Source: Lytechinus pictus (Eukaryota > Echinodermata > Echinoidea > Temnopleuroida > Toxopneustidae). Taken from it: 64,000 nucleotides of DNA. Of the stretch, positions 11,105 to 22,800 are shown one piece after another. The notes under the pieces are model-generated. The model was not told where the DNA came from. It did no database searches and saw only the letters and a program-made list of their open reading frames with translations. The translations under genes and the position numbers were made by a program. The DNA is taken from NCBI RefSeq assembly GCF_037042905.1, contig NC_087262.1:4860001-4924000 (forward strand), given 5' to 3'. Numbering within the stretch: the stretch's first letter is position 1; every line of letters starts with the position of its first letter.

Positions 11105-13099
11105 TCAGCAATGCAACAATGCCATGAAGATGAATGTATTTCTGTCAACATCAAACTTCAGTGCTTTCTTCTTCAGAGATTGGTGTGGAACCATCCGCAT
11201 ACTGGTATTGCGTTTGCTTACTTTGTGGACACCAATTATTTTGGAGTCACATGGTAAAGTGAAGGCATTTTCACTCTTTGTGTAGACTCTACACAGGAGA
11301 AGTTTGTCATCATTTTCGCTGGTCTCATTGGTTTCCTCTTCTACCTCACAACACGAAGATTCACTAAGAATATAGCAATTATCAGGTTTCTTTGTAGATA
11401 CAACAGAAGCCTTAGATGTTGAAACACTTTGAAATTGTTCGCCCTCACACAATCGCTTGATTATTTGTACAACAGGTCGCTTGCCAGATCTCACTAGTTT
11501 TTTCATGTACTGAAGGTAATTCTCGAAAGGGAATGCAGCGCACAAGTTCAAGTTTCCAAATAGACGCGCTTCATCTGCCAAGTGGACCATACTGTGGACA
11601 TTATATACAAGGAACTCCTGACCATACAATGCACATCCCTGGTCATTAAAGTACACCAAAAGTTCTTCCGCAAATGCATGATATTCTGCAGTAAGCCTAC
11701 TGTTCACAAGAATGCATGTAGCCACACTCAGCGCCATGAAAAGGTTGTATTGGACAGATGACAATACTCCTTTAAGGCAAACTTTCCCAGTGTACAGGAG
11801 AAACTGTCGTAGCTCTGTTGCCTTCCATCGATCTATCTCGGAGAGATGACGAGGCTTTCTTTGAAAGTCATTGGTTATGGAGCCCCTTAGCCCCAGAAGT
11901 TTCTCACTAACAATTTCCACATGAACAGCGCCCAATTTATAATTGAGCAATCTTCCCTTCCCGCGCATCCAAATAAGGATCAACTTCCTCATAACACCCA
12001 GGCACGATTGGTGCATGAAGTCTACTGGGAAACACTGAATCATATCAATTGGCAACTGGCAGAAAGGTGTATCACCATTATGGTGTTCTGGAGATTGCTT
12101 GGCCCGAAATGAAGCATCTGTTCTTTTCTCCAAATTACTTGTCTCAGGGTATGTCATTCTGCCCTTCCATTCTCCTCTCTGTTCACACTTATCACATCCG
12201 TGGTATCCTGCAAACAACTTAGTACCCTTCACCATGGCTCTAGCAGGAGCATCACAGACAATGCATTTCAGGTGAACTTGGATTGCTTTCCCATCCACAA
12301 GGAGACCGTCTGCCATAACATTGCCCAAGTCTCTAATTGTGTCCTGAAGAAAATCAAGGTTTGAAGGTTTCGAAAGGCCATACGTTAATGCCACTGGAAA
12401 GACGTGCACAGGTGAAGCATTTGTAATCGAACACAATATCGGCCATAAACTCTTTGATGTGTCCTTGTGAAGTGGAATTCCGTCAATATTCAGAGCAAGA
12501 TGTATAGAGTCAGCATCGTCGATGTTTGTGTTGCAGGTCTTGTATGCTTTGGACAATTGTTCATGAACTCCCAGGTATACATATTCCATTCCAGATGCAA
12601 TGTCAGTCTCAACAGTCTTAGGAGTTTGGAGCAATGTACGAGCTGTAGCTGGTAAATCTGGGTGTCCATGCCTCTTTAAGATTTTTAGAAGACCATCAAC
12701 TGCATTATGTTTAACTTGGTAGTCATTTGCCCATTTAGCCAACTCATTTTGTACACCGATGTGCGGCTCCTCACCCGAGTGATCTGAATGTTCGTTCTCT
12801 GACTCTGAATCAAAAGATAAAGGCGGATCATCACTATAAGAGCCAGAAGACAATGGGGTATCAGCACTACCATCTGCCAAACTATCACTCGAATCATCAC
12901 CAGCAAGAATGGCATTGTCAAGTTCAATTTCCCTTTCTGGCTCAAAGAGAAGTCCTTCTGTTCCATCTTCCACTGCGAGAGCTTCTACATCACTCTCACT
13001 GCTGCTCGCTACAACATTGCGTCTATTTTTTCTCGATGCACGATGAGCCCTCATCCATCTTCTGTTGTATTCATTTTTTCCTGACCATGATGCACACAT
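11105..13099 (-). CDS. DDE transposase, tnp2/CACTA-like, 664 aa
   Basis: A single uninterrupted coding exon. The frame is open back to 13150, but I start at Met 13099 because a splice acceptor (TTCATTTTTAG) ends at 13113, just before it. The N-terminus is basic (about residues 10-30), followed by an acidic Ser/Asp/Glu stretch (about 31-117). The core contains candidate catalytic residues: Asp206 in NIDG, Asp283 in CDAPA, and Glu526 in AFPFENY. A CxxC pair lies at 302/305, and the motifs FPVDFMH (about 360) and a His pair (502, 506) are present. This order fits tnp2/DUF4218-type transposases, widespread as multicopy genes in cnidarians and echinoderms. The C-terminal MALLHC resembles the usual family ending, so the ORF looks complete. 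There is no internal stop, so it may be recently active or under selection. Confidence 0.85.
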   Translation of the reverse strand: MCASWSGKNEYNRRWMRAHRASRKNRRNVVASSSESDVEALAVEDGTEGLLFEPEREIELDNAILAGDDSSDSLADGSADTPLSSGSYSDDPPLSFDSESENEHSDHSGEEPHIGVQNELAKWANDYQVKHNAVDGLLKILKRHGHPDLPATARTLLQTPKTVETDIASGMEYVYLGVHEQLSKAYKTCNTNIDDADSIHLALNIDGIPLHKDTSKSLWPILCSITNASPVHVFPVALTYGLSKPSNLDFLQDTIRDLGNVMADGLLVDGKAIQVHLKCIVCDAPARAMVKGTKLFAGYHGCDKCEQRGEWKGRMTYPETSNLEKRTDASFRAKQSPEHHNGDTPFCQLPIDMIQCFPVDFMHQSCLGVMRKLILIWMRGKGRLLNYKLGAVHVEIVSEKLLGLRGSITNDFQRKPRHLSEIDRWKATELRQFLLYTGKVCLKGVLSSVQYNLFMALSVATCILVNSRLTAEYHAFAEELLVYFNDQGCALYGQEFLVYNVHSMVHLADEARLFGNLNLCAAFPFENYLQYMKKLVRSGKRPVVQIIKRLCEGEQFQSVSTSKASVVSTKKPDNCYILSESSCCEVEEETNETSENDDKLLLCRVYTKSENAFTLPCDSKIIGVHKVSKRNTSMRMVPHQSLKKKALKFDVDRNTFIFMALLHC

Positions 13100-13560
13100 T
13101 TTTGCGATCGATCTAAAAATGAATATAACAAAGGAACATGAACTAAGCAATGAGGCAAATAAAGCATTTCCTCTATTCCACCATTGCCTTTAAAGGCTTT
13201 AAATCAGTAATTCCAGAAATATACATGTAGTTTCTTTCATTACGGCAGGTCCAACCGGTTCGAACAATTTTCCCTAAACATTCATTTACATTGTTCTTTA
13301 TAAAGACTTTAAAATATTATCGTACACAATGTTTGTTTTGTTGTGAATCTCACAATTTTTCCTTTGCCTTTTTAGAGGCACCATTGTAAAGTTACAGACG
13401 TGTGCGTCACGTAACGTTGGCGAAGAACAATAGTAAACAAGACGGCAGCGTAAACATCGGGCAAGTTTCTTCCATCTTTGCATAATATTTTTCTCATTTT
13501 TTTAATGAATTCTTGTTTAAAGATAAAATCTATGGCGTAGAAATGTCGGAAATGAAGTTG
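13100..13560 (-). promoter_or_regulatory. Candidate leader/promoter of the element genes
   Basis: Upstream of the transposase splice acceptor, the minus strand near 13385-13450 is locally GC-richer and contains TTACGTGACG, a CRE/ATF-like word, with ACGT-containing neighbours. A 61-codon ORF at 13298-13483 is probably leader and not protein. Position and composition are suggestive only; no TATA box or initiator can be assigned. Confidence 0.25.
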
Positions 13561-13734
13561 TATCCCATGAACATGATTTAGGGCTAGATCTTTTTAAGTA
13601 GAAATCTCGGGGGCGAAATTTTCAGGTTTTTTGGCGGTAGACGCAGATAAATGGGAAGGAATACCTGGCTTCAATGAGAGTAAGCATACGTCAGTAAATA
13701 ATTTTTACTCTCTAACTTAGAAGTACATGTAGGA

Positions 13735-13995
13735 TGGGGGTCGGGTGTCCGGACACTTTATATTTTTGAAGCCTTCTTTTTTGTCTTTGGATTACACTAA
13801 AAATATGAATTCAATAGTTGTAATCATCTTTTATTTTGTTCTATTTAATAATTCCTAACATTTTGTACTAAACATTGATGAAACTTTGCTTGTAAATTTT
13901 TCCAAATGACTTTCTATAATTGATCGTCCGGACACACAACCTGTCCGGACACACAACAACTGGGTATAGAACTAACGTTAGAGTAGAAGCCTCCA
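13735..13995. repeat. TGTCCGGACA-bounded repeat
   Basis: The palindromic word TGTCCGGACA occurs near 13746, and TGTCCGGACACACAAC-like words recur at 13926-13960, enclosing AT-rich sequence. It resembles a short foldback remnant inside the larger transposon. Confidence 0.35.
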
Positions 13996-14029
13996 GGCTA
14001 AGTCAAATGGAAAGTCATAACTTAACTTA

Positions 14030-14430
14030 AAGAGAAAATTCCAGTAGTTGCAGTAAACACTGATTTCATGAGAAAGTCTGTAAAACCAGGCTTAATTGTC
14101 AGTATATCATCGAGGATCTAGATCTGGTACAGTATAAACTGAACTTTGTGAAATCTTGAAATCTACGCTGAAAATGTTCAGACTGAACTTCCCCAACACT
14201 GATAAGCGCACGTGGGACAGTGTATAATTATTGCTTTGAGCGTCGGGCCCGACGCTCTACCCGAATCCTGTGCTTATTTGCTGATTTCTCAGTAATTAGA
14301 CAATTTCTTCCAGTTCCAGAATCCTTTGGCACATGCGTTTTATTTATACAAACAGACACTTTGGTGGTCATTTCATTGGATTCTGTACGAACTCATTTTG
14401 ATATCGTTACCAAAACTAGCATTTACCTTT
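14030..14430 (+). repeat. Dispersed repeat, copy 1
   Basis: About 400 bases, alignable by eye with 33550-33950. Shared landmarks in the same order include TAGATCTGG, the GATAAGCxCA(C/T)GTGGGACAG block, CAATTTCTTCCAG and GAACTCATTTTGA. It is interspersed and non-coding, with no family name recognised. This copy is nested in the 14-kb transposon. Confidence 0.65.
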
Positions 14431-14680
14431 AAAGTTAAGTGCAGCGCTGACGGTAGAACTAGAAGGAGTGGAGAGGTGAACTAGTAGTGACCATAATGCT
14501 GAATTATAGGACTTGTTTCTTGCTAAATGAAATGTCTTTACAAGTGATAGACGTTAGACTTATTAGTTCTAACGTTCCGCCTTAATTTTTTTCTCTCGTT
14601 TTTGTTTGACATGCACGTTAATCGCTATGAGTATTGCATGCAGCGATTCCTGCGCAGCATGCATGCATCATTGCATGTAA

Positions 14681-14723
14681 CCCAGGGAGCTCCCGCCCGC
14701 TGCGCGGGCGGGAGCTCCCTGGG
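14681..14723. repeat. Perfect 20-bp GC-rich palindrome
   Basis: The left arm (14681-14700, beginning CCCAGGGAGCTCCCGCCCGC) pairs perfectly with the right arm (14704-14723) around a TGC loop. Outside it the pairing continues imperfectly (GCATGTAA on the left, TTAGCATACATGC on the right). The arms are almost pure G/C in an AT-rich setting. It lies about 0.8 kb inside the right end of the transposon. Confidence 0.9.
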
Positions 14724-15204
14724 CCGGGTTAGCATACATGCAGACATTCATGACCACAACACAATGCACAATCCTACACTCTGATTTCAATCATGTCTTC
14801 CCACATTTTGTACGTCTCAAATTCACTCAAAAACATTTAAACACCTAACACATATCAAAATTGTAAATAATTACCTTGAAGTCTCACAGATTTGGTTGAA
14901 AGTTCAGGATTTCTTGAAAGATTGTGAAAGGCACACAATGGTTGACACACGGCATTCAACGGGAAATTCGAAAGTATATACCGCATGGGATGAGATGACG
15001 TCATCGATCAGTACAAGGCTTGCGGCCTCGTTCGATAATGTGTAAATTAGAATTCATGGTACAAACAAGTAAAAATAAAAGAATTTAAAATTACCAAAAA
15101 ATGAAATTAAGCAAGGAAAATTAATAAAAAAACATGTTATTTTTAGGTTTATTTCATCGTGTATAATTATTGGCATGTTTTAAAATATAGCTATTTGATT
15201 TATT

Positions 15205-15533
15205 GAACTGGACGTGTAAAAACGTTTGGTAAACGTATATACAAAAAGTTTATTTTTGTAACGTCTAAAAACGTTTTGTAAACGTCCAATATCGAACGTT
15301 CTGCAAAAGGCCTACACTAAACGTTCTGTAAACGTTCTATACAAAACGTTCAATTTTGTAACGTCCACAGAACGTTTTTAAAACGTCCTAAAAAAACTCA
15401 ACTTTGACGTAATATGAAGTCCAACCTTAAAACGTTTTAAAAACGTTTTCAAAACGTTCATTTAGGACAAAGACGTACAGGACATAAAAAAAACGTTTTC
15501 AAAACGTTCTGAAAACGTTCTTTGTTTGCTGGG
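15205..15533. repeat. Right terminal iteron array
   Basis: About 330 bases of AACGTTTT, AAACGTCC and AAAACGTTC variants end in GTTTGCTGGG. Together with 1524-2150 they form the inverted termini of the element. The right array is roughly half as long as the left. Confidence 0.75.
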
Positions 15534-15535
15534 AC

Positions 15536-16000
15536 AGTACATAGGATCAAATATAAACTTCTCATATTAACATTCAAATGGATTCATGGTATATTGCCCC
15601 TGCTTATCTTCAAGAACTTGTCCAAATTCATAACCCAAGCATAATCTCCGTTCTGGCTCTCAAAATCTTCTCTCCGAAATTACTGTCAAGACCAAATCAT
15701 ATGGGGATCGGGCTTTCCTAAAAGCTGCACCAGCACAATGGAATTCTCTACCACCGACATTACGAAATATTACCCAGCTTGAGAAATTCAAAGTACAATT
15801 AAAAACCCACCTCTTTCAGAATGTTTAACTGAGTCACATGTAGGTCCAATCCATGTTTAATATTCTTTGATGTTATGTATAAGTATTTGATGTCTAAATT
15901 TTAAATTTACAATTCTAACCTCATTTCTTGCTTTCCTCGCGCATAGAGACCTGTAGGTGTTATGTGTATTTAAGAACTGTACTATTATTATTATTATAGT
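15536..16000 (+). pseudogene. LINE reverse-transcriptase 3' fragment
   Basis: Translation in shifting plus frames gives RIKYKLLILTFKWIHGI, an AYLQELV-like motif, AAP(A)xWNSLP and, at the end, LKTHLF. This is the conserved ending of CR1/L2/RTE-type LINE polyproteins. It is followed by a 3' UTR ending in (ATT)n near 15985-15998. It is 5'-truncated and frame-broken, and begins right at the transposon edge. Confidence 0.65.
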
Positions 16001-16090
16001 GAATATACACATGTAGTCTTACTATTGCAGACTCTGCATTATGCAAATTGCGAAAACCAACGGTCTGTGCCTGCAGACTAGTGGTCATAA

Positions 16091-16315
16091 GGAGTGTTGA
16101 AAGAAAATATATGCAATCAATTGCAAATTTCAGTTGCAAATTTACAAGTGGTGGATCATTTTTAACTTTGGCAAATAAAATCATAGTTGTTGGTACAGGA
16201 TCAGATCAGCGGTCAATTGCAATTTTGCAAAAAAATTAATTGCAAAACTTCTGATTGATTTTGGGGCCTGAAAATTAATTGACTTGCAATCGATCGCAAG
16301 TTTCTTGCAACACTC
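16091..16315. repeat. MITE with TTGCAA-rich termini
   Basis: GGAGTGTTGAAAGAAAATAT... on the left opposes ...TTTCTTGCAACACTCCATT on the right, and the interior is full of CAATTGCAAATTTCAGTTGC words. It is related to the longer copy at 31784-32285. Confidence 0.6.
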
Positions 16316-16838
16316 CATTAACAACTTTTGAGTTGACCACTTCATTTTCTGGTGCAGAAATATGAACTACATGTACCTGTGGTTTCAATGTTGTATCTAC
16401 ATTGTAGGAAAAACCTTGCCTTGTACTAATGTTAATATAACACACCAGTCTGATATTGGATAATGGCAGGGCAAGCACTACATGTACGTTCTAGATTTTT
16501 TCTTTTACCAGTGACAAAACTTATATTTTTTCATATCACTTTGAGACAATTTCTTTGATGTAGTTTCAATCTCATGATGGGGGGGGGGGGGTTCACAAAG
16601 ATTTAAGTATGACTTACAATCGCACTTAAACACTCACTGATGCATATATGTTATATAACGCGCAATCTTATTGATTAGTACGCAGTAGTGTGCGTCCTCT
16701 TGGCAAGATCTGACCAATGCGGTACCGGTACTGCCTTTTTAATGCACGCAACTGGGCATTTATTAAGTGCGATTCATAATCTTTGTGAAACACCCCCCAG
16801 AAATATTAACAAACATCCTTACGTTTTTCACACTGCAG

Positions 16839-19800
16839 ACATTGCTGCCTGCTGCCAGTTTACTGCAGCTGAATGACGTACGAGACGCATGCTGTGACTT
16901 CCTACAGAAGCAACTCCATCCTACGAACTGTCTTGGTATCAGAGCGTTTGCCGACGTGCACTCGTGTAGCGAACTTTATCACTATGCCCAGAATTATACC
17001 ATGCAGCATTTCAGGTATGCTCCTGTTCTTATCCATGCAAGAAAAACCGCTGTTTTGACATTAATCATAATAGAATAGATATATTCCTATAATTATAATG
17101 GAATAGATATATTCCTATCTGATGTTTGAGCACACAAATCCAAATTTGACTCGTTTGAAGAATATTGTGTTTTGGACTCTGAAGAAAACATATTTTGGAT
17201 TTTAGAAAACAGAAAACTGGTGACTTTAATCAATCACAACAGTTAATAGTATGCCACAATTGAAAACTACATGTATACTATATGGATTTCATGCCATGCC
17301 ATTAAACAAGATCTAAAGAGGTTTTGCTTCAGTTTATATTTCTGTATCATCCTGCATATTTTGTGTGTGATCGTTGTAACTTGGATAGCTGTATTTCAAG
17401 TACATAGAGCACTTTTAAATGTGTTTGAACTATACAAATGTCAGATTATTATTATTCCATTAAATTATCCTTTTTGTATGTCTGACTTCCATTTTTGTCC
17501 ATTCTCATTTCACTTCCTGAACTGCCCAAACCATGACAATTTGGGAGCATTACGGAAAATCACGGAAAACGTATTTTCCCTCAAAATAAACAGAATAGCA
17601 ACAGAAGTTACTCCAAAATCACAACAAAATGAGAATATTAAATGGCCACAAAACCCCAGAAAACACGATCTCACTTGGCTACTATCATGACAATTCACAC
17701 ATCGTGACTGCACTCGACATCAGCACACTCGATTGTACCCCGTACCCGGCTGGCCGGCCGGGTTGGGCTTCACATGCACACATATCGTTCAACTACACGG
17801 TCGTGTGTTGCTGCCCTCTACGTTTGAAGATGTAACAGCACGATATCATGGTCTTAAAATCCAAGATGGCGGATTGGCAAAAGCCGTTGACTGATGATAA
17901 CGATGTCCAAAAAACCCAAAAATTATCGATGAAATGTCATTTCACCGTGAAATAATGCTAATAAAGTGAAAGGTGAGGATATATGCATGCTAAATGGGTT
18001 TGTAAAAATATTTTATGCACCCGCATAGATCCGATTAGAACGGATTCTATTGTGTTGTTGGTATACAGTAGCAGATACAAATTTTGACCAGTGCGAGTGT
18101 ACATGTTGTGATTTTGCTATTCAATGTGTAAACGGAATTGTCACTTTTCCGTGTGTACAAAGTCTATGGGGAAACGGAATTTCCGTTTTCTGACATGCTG
18201 AAACGGAATTTAAGATTTTCTGAAACGGAAAAGGCAATTTTTTGAAACGGAAAATCACTGTCCCTAGACATACTGTACTTCTTGGAATTGCCCTATTAGT
18301 ATTATTAGATGCAGCTCTGTTTGATATAAAGCATACCATGCTACATATGTTTGAACCATGAAGTTTAATACCCCTTTCATACTGCCCTCTTCATTTTTAA
18401 CCGGCGGACTTCTCTGCCTTGCATTCCTCACTTCCCCGGCAAAGAAAAAAATTTACCCTTTCGCACTGACATTTCTTCTCTGGCGAAAGTCAACGGGCGA
18501 TTGGCCTCATTCGGCATTTCTGCGGCACCACGATTATTTATTTCCTTTAATTGTGGAGATCTTACTTGTTAGTAAAGTTGTCAAGATGATGGCTAGATCT
18601 AGTAAACAGTGTCAGTATTCCCTTGATTTAGTCAGTGCTCGGCACGTGCAGAACAAACGAAAGAAAATTGTAAACATTTCTTATTACCTATTACAAAAAG
18701 GTATTAAAAAAAAATTAATTACAACATATTTTGGAAGTATTACGAGAAAAACAAACAATATCACTATGTTTTTATATTTTAGCGCATTTTATACATGTAA
18801 AAAGTGCTTTTTGATAAATATTGTTAGTAAAAAAAAATTATGTTCGAGGGTATCTACTTGGCCATAGCATTCAGCTGAGCTTGCAACTATCGCGCGTGGA
18901 ATCTTGGTACAGGGGACTTCGGGAGAGAAAAAAAATTGACCTCTGACGTCATTAAAGAGGAGAAGTTCTCCGGTTTGCTTTCATACTGGCCTTTTCACCG
19001 GCGAACTTCGCCGGTGAAACAGTTTCGCCAGCGAAGTTCTCCACCTCTAGAGGTGGAGAAGTTCGCCGGCGAACTTCACCGGGGAAGTTCTCCTGTGTAC
19101 CTTTCATACTGGACACTTTCCCCTTTGCTGGCAAACTTTGCCGGTGAAAAGTGCAATATGAAAGGGGTATAAAATGGAATTTCCTTGACATTTCATGTCT
19201 GTTGAAGATATTGTTATATTTCTGTTTTGATGTACAGTGCGGTTGTCCATAGCGATGAGTTCTTTGCACTCCCTGCTGCTCAAGTCTGTGAATTGATAAG
19301 CAGCGATCACCTGACAGTTCATTCCGAAGAAGAGGTAAGATATCACGTGATATCAGATCAAACCTGTTGCAGAAAGAGTTTTTTTTTTTTAAATCAAACA
19401 TACATTCCAACTGTCCATTCCTCATTGGTTGAAAGTGGTCACCTGACAAATCATTCAGAAGGAGAAGCAAGAGGTCACATGATATCAGACCAAACCTGTT
19501 GCAGAAAGAGTTCAGTTTAAACTCAATTGAAGAAAAATAATCAAACTTTTAAAAGTCACAAATGCCTGCTTCTGATTGGTTGAATATCGTGTGATCACCT
19601 GACAGTTTATTCAGAAGAAGAGGTAAGAGGTCACATGATTTTAGACCCAGGCCTGGTACACGTGACAAAACATTATGACTGATTATACCATAGAGTTGAT
19701 TTGTATGCTTAATTCAATATAATGAACTTTGCTATCAAGTGCTATTAAAATCAGCCTTATGATCAAATGCTAAGATTCGTATTATGGGTCCCAAATCTGC

Positions 19801-22800
19801 AACCATTCTGAATTGATTAAAGAATCTAAATTTAATAAAAAATGATAATAATACATGAGATTTGTATAGCGCACTTTCCATCTTGATTAGATGCTCAAGG
19901 CGCTTCAGAGCAGAACAACAAAAAGTATTTACATGTAATACATGTCTGAACAATAAGTCAATGTCTATCAAAAACACTCTTATACAGGTATGTTTGGACC
20001 ATTCCTAGGTCTTTTCCTGATATGTATTGTCTATTTTATTGATAATGTGCGTAATACACTCCTCCTTGTATGTTATATCCTTTTCTGTCTGTTCAACCAT
20101 TTCACATTGAAGATTTATTGCATTTTCTTTTGTTGTTAGGTATTTGAAGCCGTGGTATCGTGGGTAAAGCAGGATCCTAGTAACCGTAGCGACTACATGC
20201 CTCAGCTGGTTGAACATGTCAGATTACCCCTCCTCTCAAGGGACTACCTCATCCAACGGGTCGAGGAGGAACAGCTCATAAAAGGTATCTCGTCTGATTC
20301 TAATTTTCCACAGGGAGTGTTGAATGTGCGTACATTGCAGGCGGGCAAGCCTCACCGAGTCTGATGACCAGAGTAACAATATTCATATGAAGTATTGACA
20401 ATATTCCTACAAAGCTTTTAGATAGATAAACTGCGGCTAGTATAGTGAGTGATTGTATTACCGACCGGCCTTGTATTACTGAATGTGCGCATCATATGTG
20501 TCAGAAAATTATTTCATGCGCTCAAAACTTTGCAACATCCTTCCAAAGGGAACTTGAATAGAAAGATGATGAAAAATGGTCTAAAACACATTTTCAAAGT
20601 CTTTATATTCTCAAAATGAAAAAAATATGGTCAAAATAGCTCATCAGTGATTTTGTTATTTTCTCAACTTTTCCCATAGAAAACACACATTCCATTACAC
20701 GATACCTTTTTCAAGTGACCAAAATATTTCACATGCGACGAGGGGTCTGATTGGAAGCTGATATCGTAAAAAAGAAAATTGATTTCGGCAAAATGTTCAC
20801 ATATTTATATTTTGTACATGTAGGTATTTGTGTATTTATGGTGAAAGTTTGGTGAATTTTACGAGAATAATGTGTTTGATATAATTGAATTCATGAAAAG
20901 GGTTCGGTAATACGATCCACTACCATACTCCACAGGGAGTGGAGAATGTGCATGCAAGACAGGTGGGCTAGTCTAATCTGATGACCTGAGTATCAATATT
21001 CATATGAAGCTCTTTATAGCTACGTCTGATTGTAATATTCCACAGGAAGTGTTGAATGTGTGGACATTCTAGGCAGGCAAGCCTAATTGAATCTGATGGC
21101 CAGAGAAACATTCATCTGAAGCACTTTGGTAGATTATCGAGTTCTTATTCATGAGCAGACTATTTATATATAGATAATATTGCTCTAATTGAATTCATGT
21201 AAAATTTCATTCACTGATAATTGAATTCCAAAGTGAAACAAAGTACAACGGAAGGAAATGATAAGAAAACCCAAGTAAAGTAAAGTTTGTTTATGAATGT
21301 TCCAAGAAATAAATGTTTATGATTCATATAAATATGAAAGTATTACTTTATGATGCAGAACAAAAGTAGAGCACAGAGTTTAGTAAATTTTATAATATAC
21401 CTTCTGAACGGGTCTTCAGAAAGCAAGATTTTTTTTTTCCTGAACACAGAGCTCATTGACTGATCTTTCATTGTGGTCAATGCAATTAATTTTCAAAATT
21501 TATTCTGCCATCAATTCGGTGGATTCACAATATGGTGCACATCTAATGGTTGCAGCAGACAGGCCAAAATTTGCATTGCATCATGGGAAAAAGTTGACAT
21601 CTGTTGCGCGTGCTAGTACTAAAGTGAATGCATGCATGCGATTATTCAGCGACCGGATATGCTGTTTACTAGGGTCCTGGTGGGTGTTTCATAAAGCTGT
21701 TCGTAAGTTAAGAGCAACTTTAAAAACGACTGGTGATCCTTTCTTTTGGTAAATGGTATACACCATTGGCGATGGTTTAGCGCGTAAGAAAGGTTCACCA
21801 GTCGTTCTTAAAGTCGCTCTTAAGTTCTGAACATCTTTATGAAACAGCCCCCTGGAGGAAGGAGAGAAATTTGCCAGCATATTTCTTTGCGATATTTAAA
21901 CTGTTTTCGGTGAATTCTTGCCGTATGGTTTTCATTTCTGAAGCATTAGCACTGTGCGCTGCCTGCGCGCGATGTCAACCCCAAAGTTAGAAATTTTGCC
22001 TGTTCGCTGCAAATGATAGATGGCGCACCTTATTGTGAATCCACCGTATTGATAAGCTCTGAGTTATGGGGCTCAGATCTTTGAAGAAGCAATAAAAATC
22101 TTGAAAAAAGGATGTTTCTGAAGATTCGATATACTTAAAGTAAACAGATCAGGGTCCTGGTGGGTGTTTAATAAAGCTGTTTGTAAGTTAACAGCGACTT
22201 TAAGAACAACTGGTGATCCTTTCTTGTGGTAAGTGGTATACACCAAAATGTTCATTGGCGATGGTTTAGTTCACAAGAAAGGTTCACCAGTCATTCTTAA
22301 AAGTCGCTCTTAACTTACCAACAGCTTTATGAAATGCCCCCCATGACATAACGCCTAGCAATTGATTGTGGGGCTAATTTTACGATTGATCATACATAGA
22401 AATCAATAATAATGATAATAATAATAACGGTATATTTACCCAGGGTAGCCACTTCAGTTCCGAAAACTGTTTTCCCAGCAGGCCCTGCTATTATTACCCG
22501 GCTAAGCTAGGCTACCTATTCAGGTACACACAGCTTTTTGAGGAATTACATCCTGCCGGTACCCATTCATCTCACCTGGGTCGAGTGCAGCACACTGTGG
22601 ATGAATTTTTTGCTGAAGGAAACTACGCCATGGCTGGGATTCAAACTCACGACCAACACTTAACTGTTAAGTGATATATTTAAGTAAACAGATCAGGGTC
22701 CTGATGGGTGTTTCACAAAGCTGTTCGTAAGTTAAGAGCGACTTTAAGAACGACTGGTGATCATTTCTTGTGGTAAATGGTATACACCAAAATGTTCATT

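Larger units (their letters stand above)
1524..15533 (-). mobile_element. 14-kb two-gene DNA transposon (tnp2/CACTA-like)
   Basis: The left end reads CCCAGCTAACAAATGGACG. The right end, reverse-complemented, reads CCCAGCAAACAAAGAACG. Both run inward into arrays of ACGTTTT-type iterons. The two ends are flanked by a possible 2-bp target duplication (AC), which is weak evidence because it is so short. Inside, both on the minus strand, are a transposase of tnp2/DUF4218 character (11105-13099) and a DUF4806-containing protein gene (5334-10582). Nested insertions include a TTAA-bounded MITE (4734-5258) and a dispersed repeat (14030-14430). Family assignment rests on the transposase. CACTA/EnSpm is the nearest known group, but the termini are CCCAGC and not CACTA. 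The element appears to lie in an intron of the KLHL gene. Confidence 0.7.

Noticed and set aside
13100-13150. Start of the transposase at 13150 (17 extra hydrophobic residues)
   Set aside because: A splice acceptor ends at 13113, so this part is most likely intron.
16767-17078. Taking the 103-codon ORF as a separate gene
   Set aside because: Only 16839-17014 is coding; it is an internal KLHL exon with flanking intron read-through.
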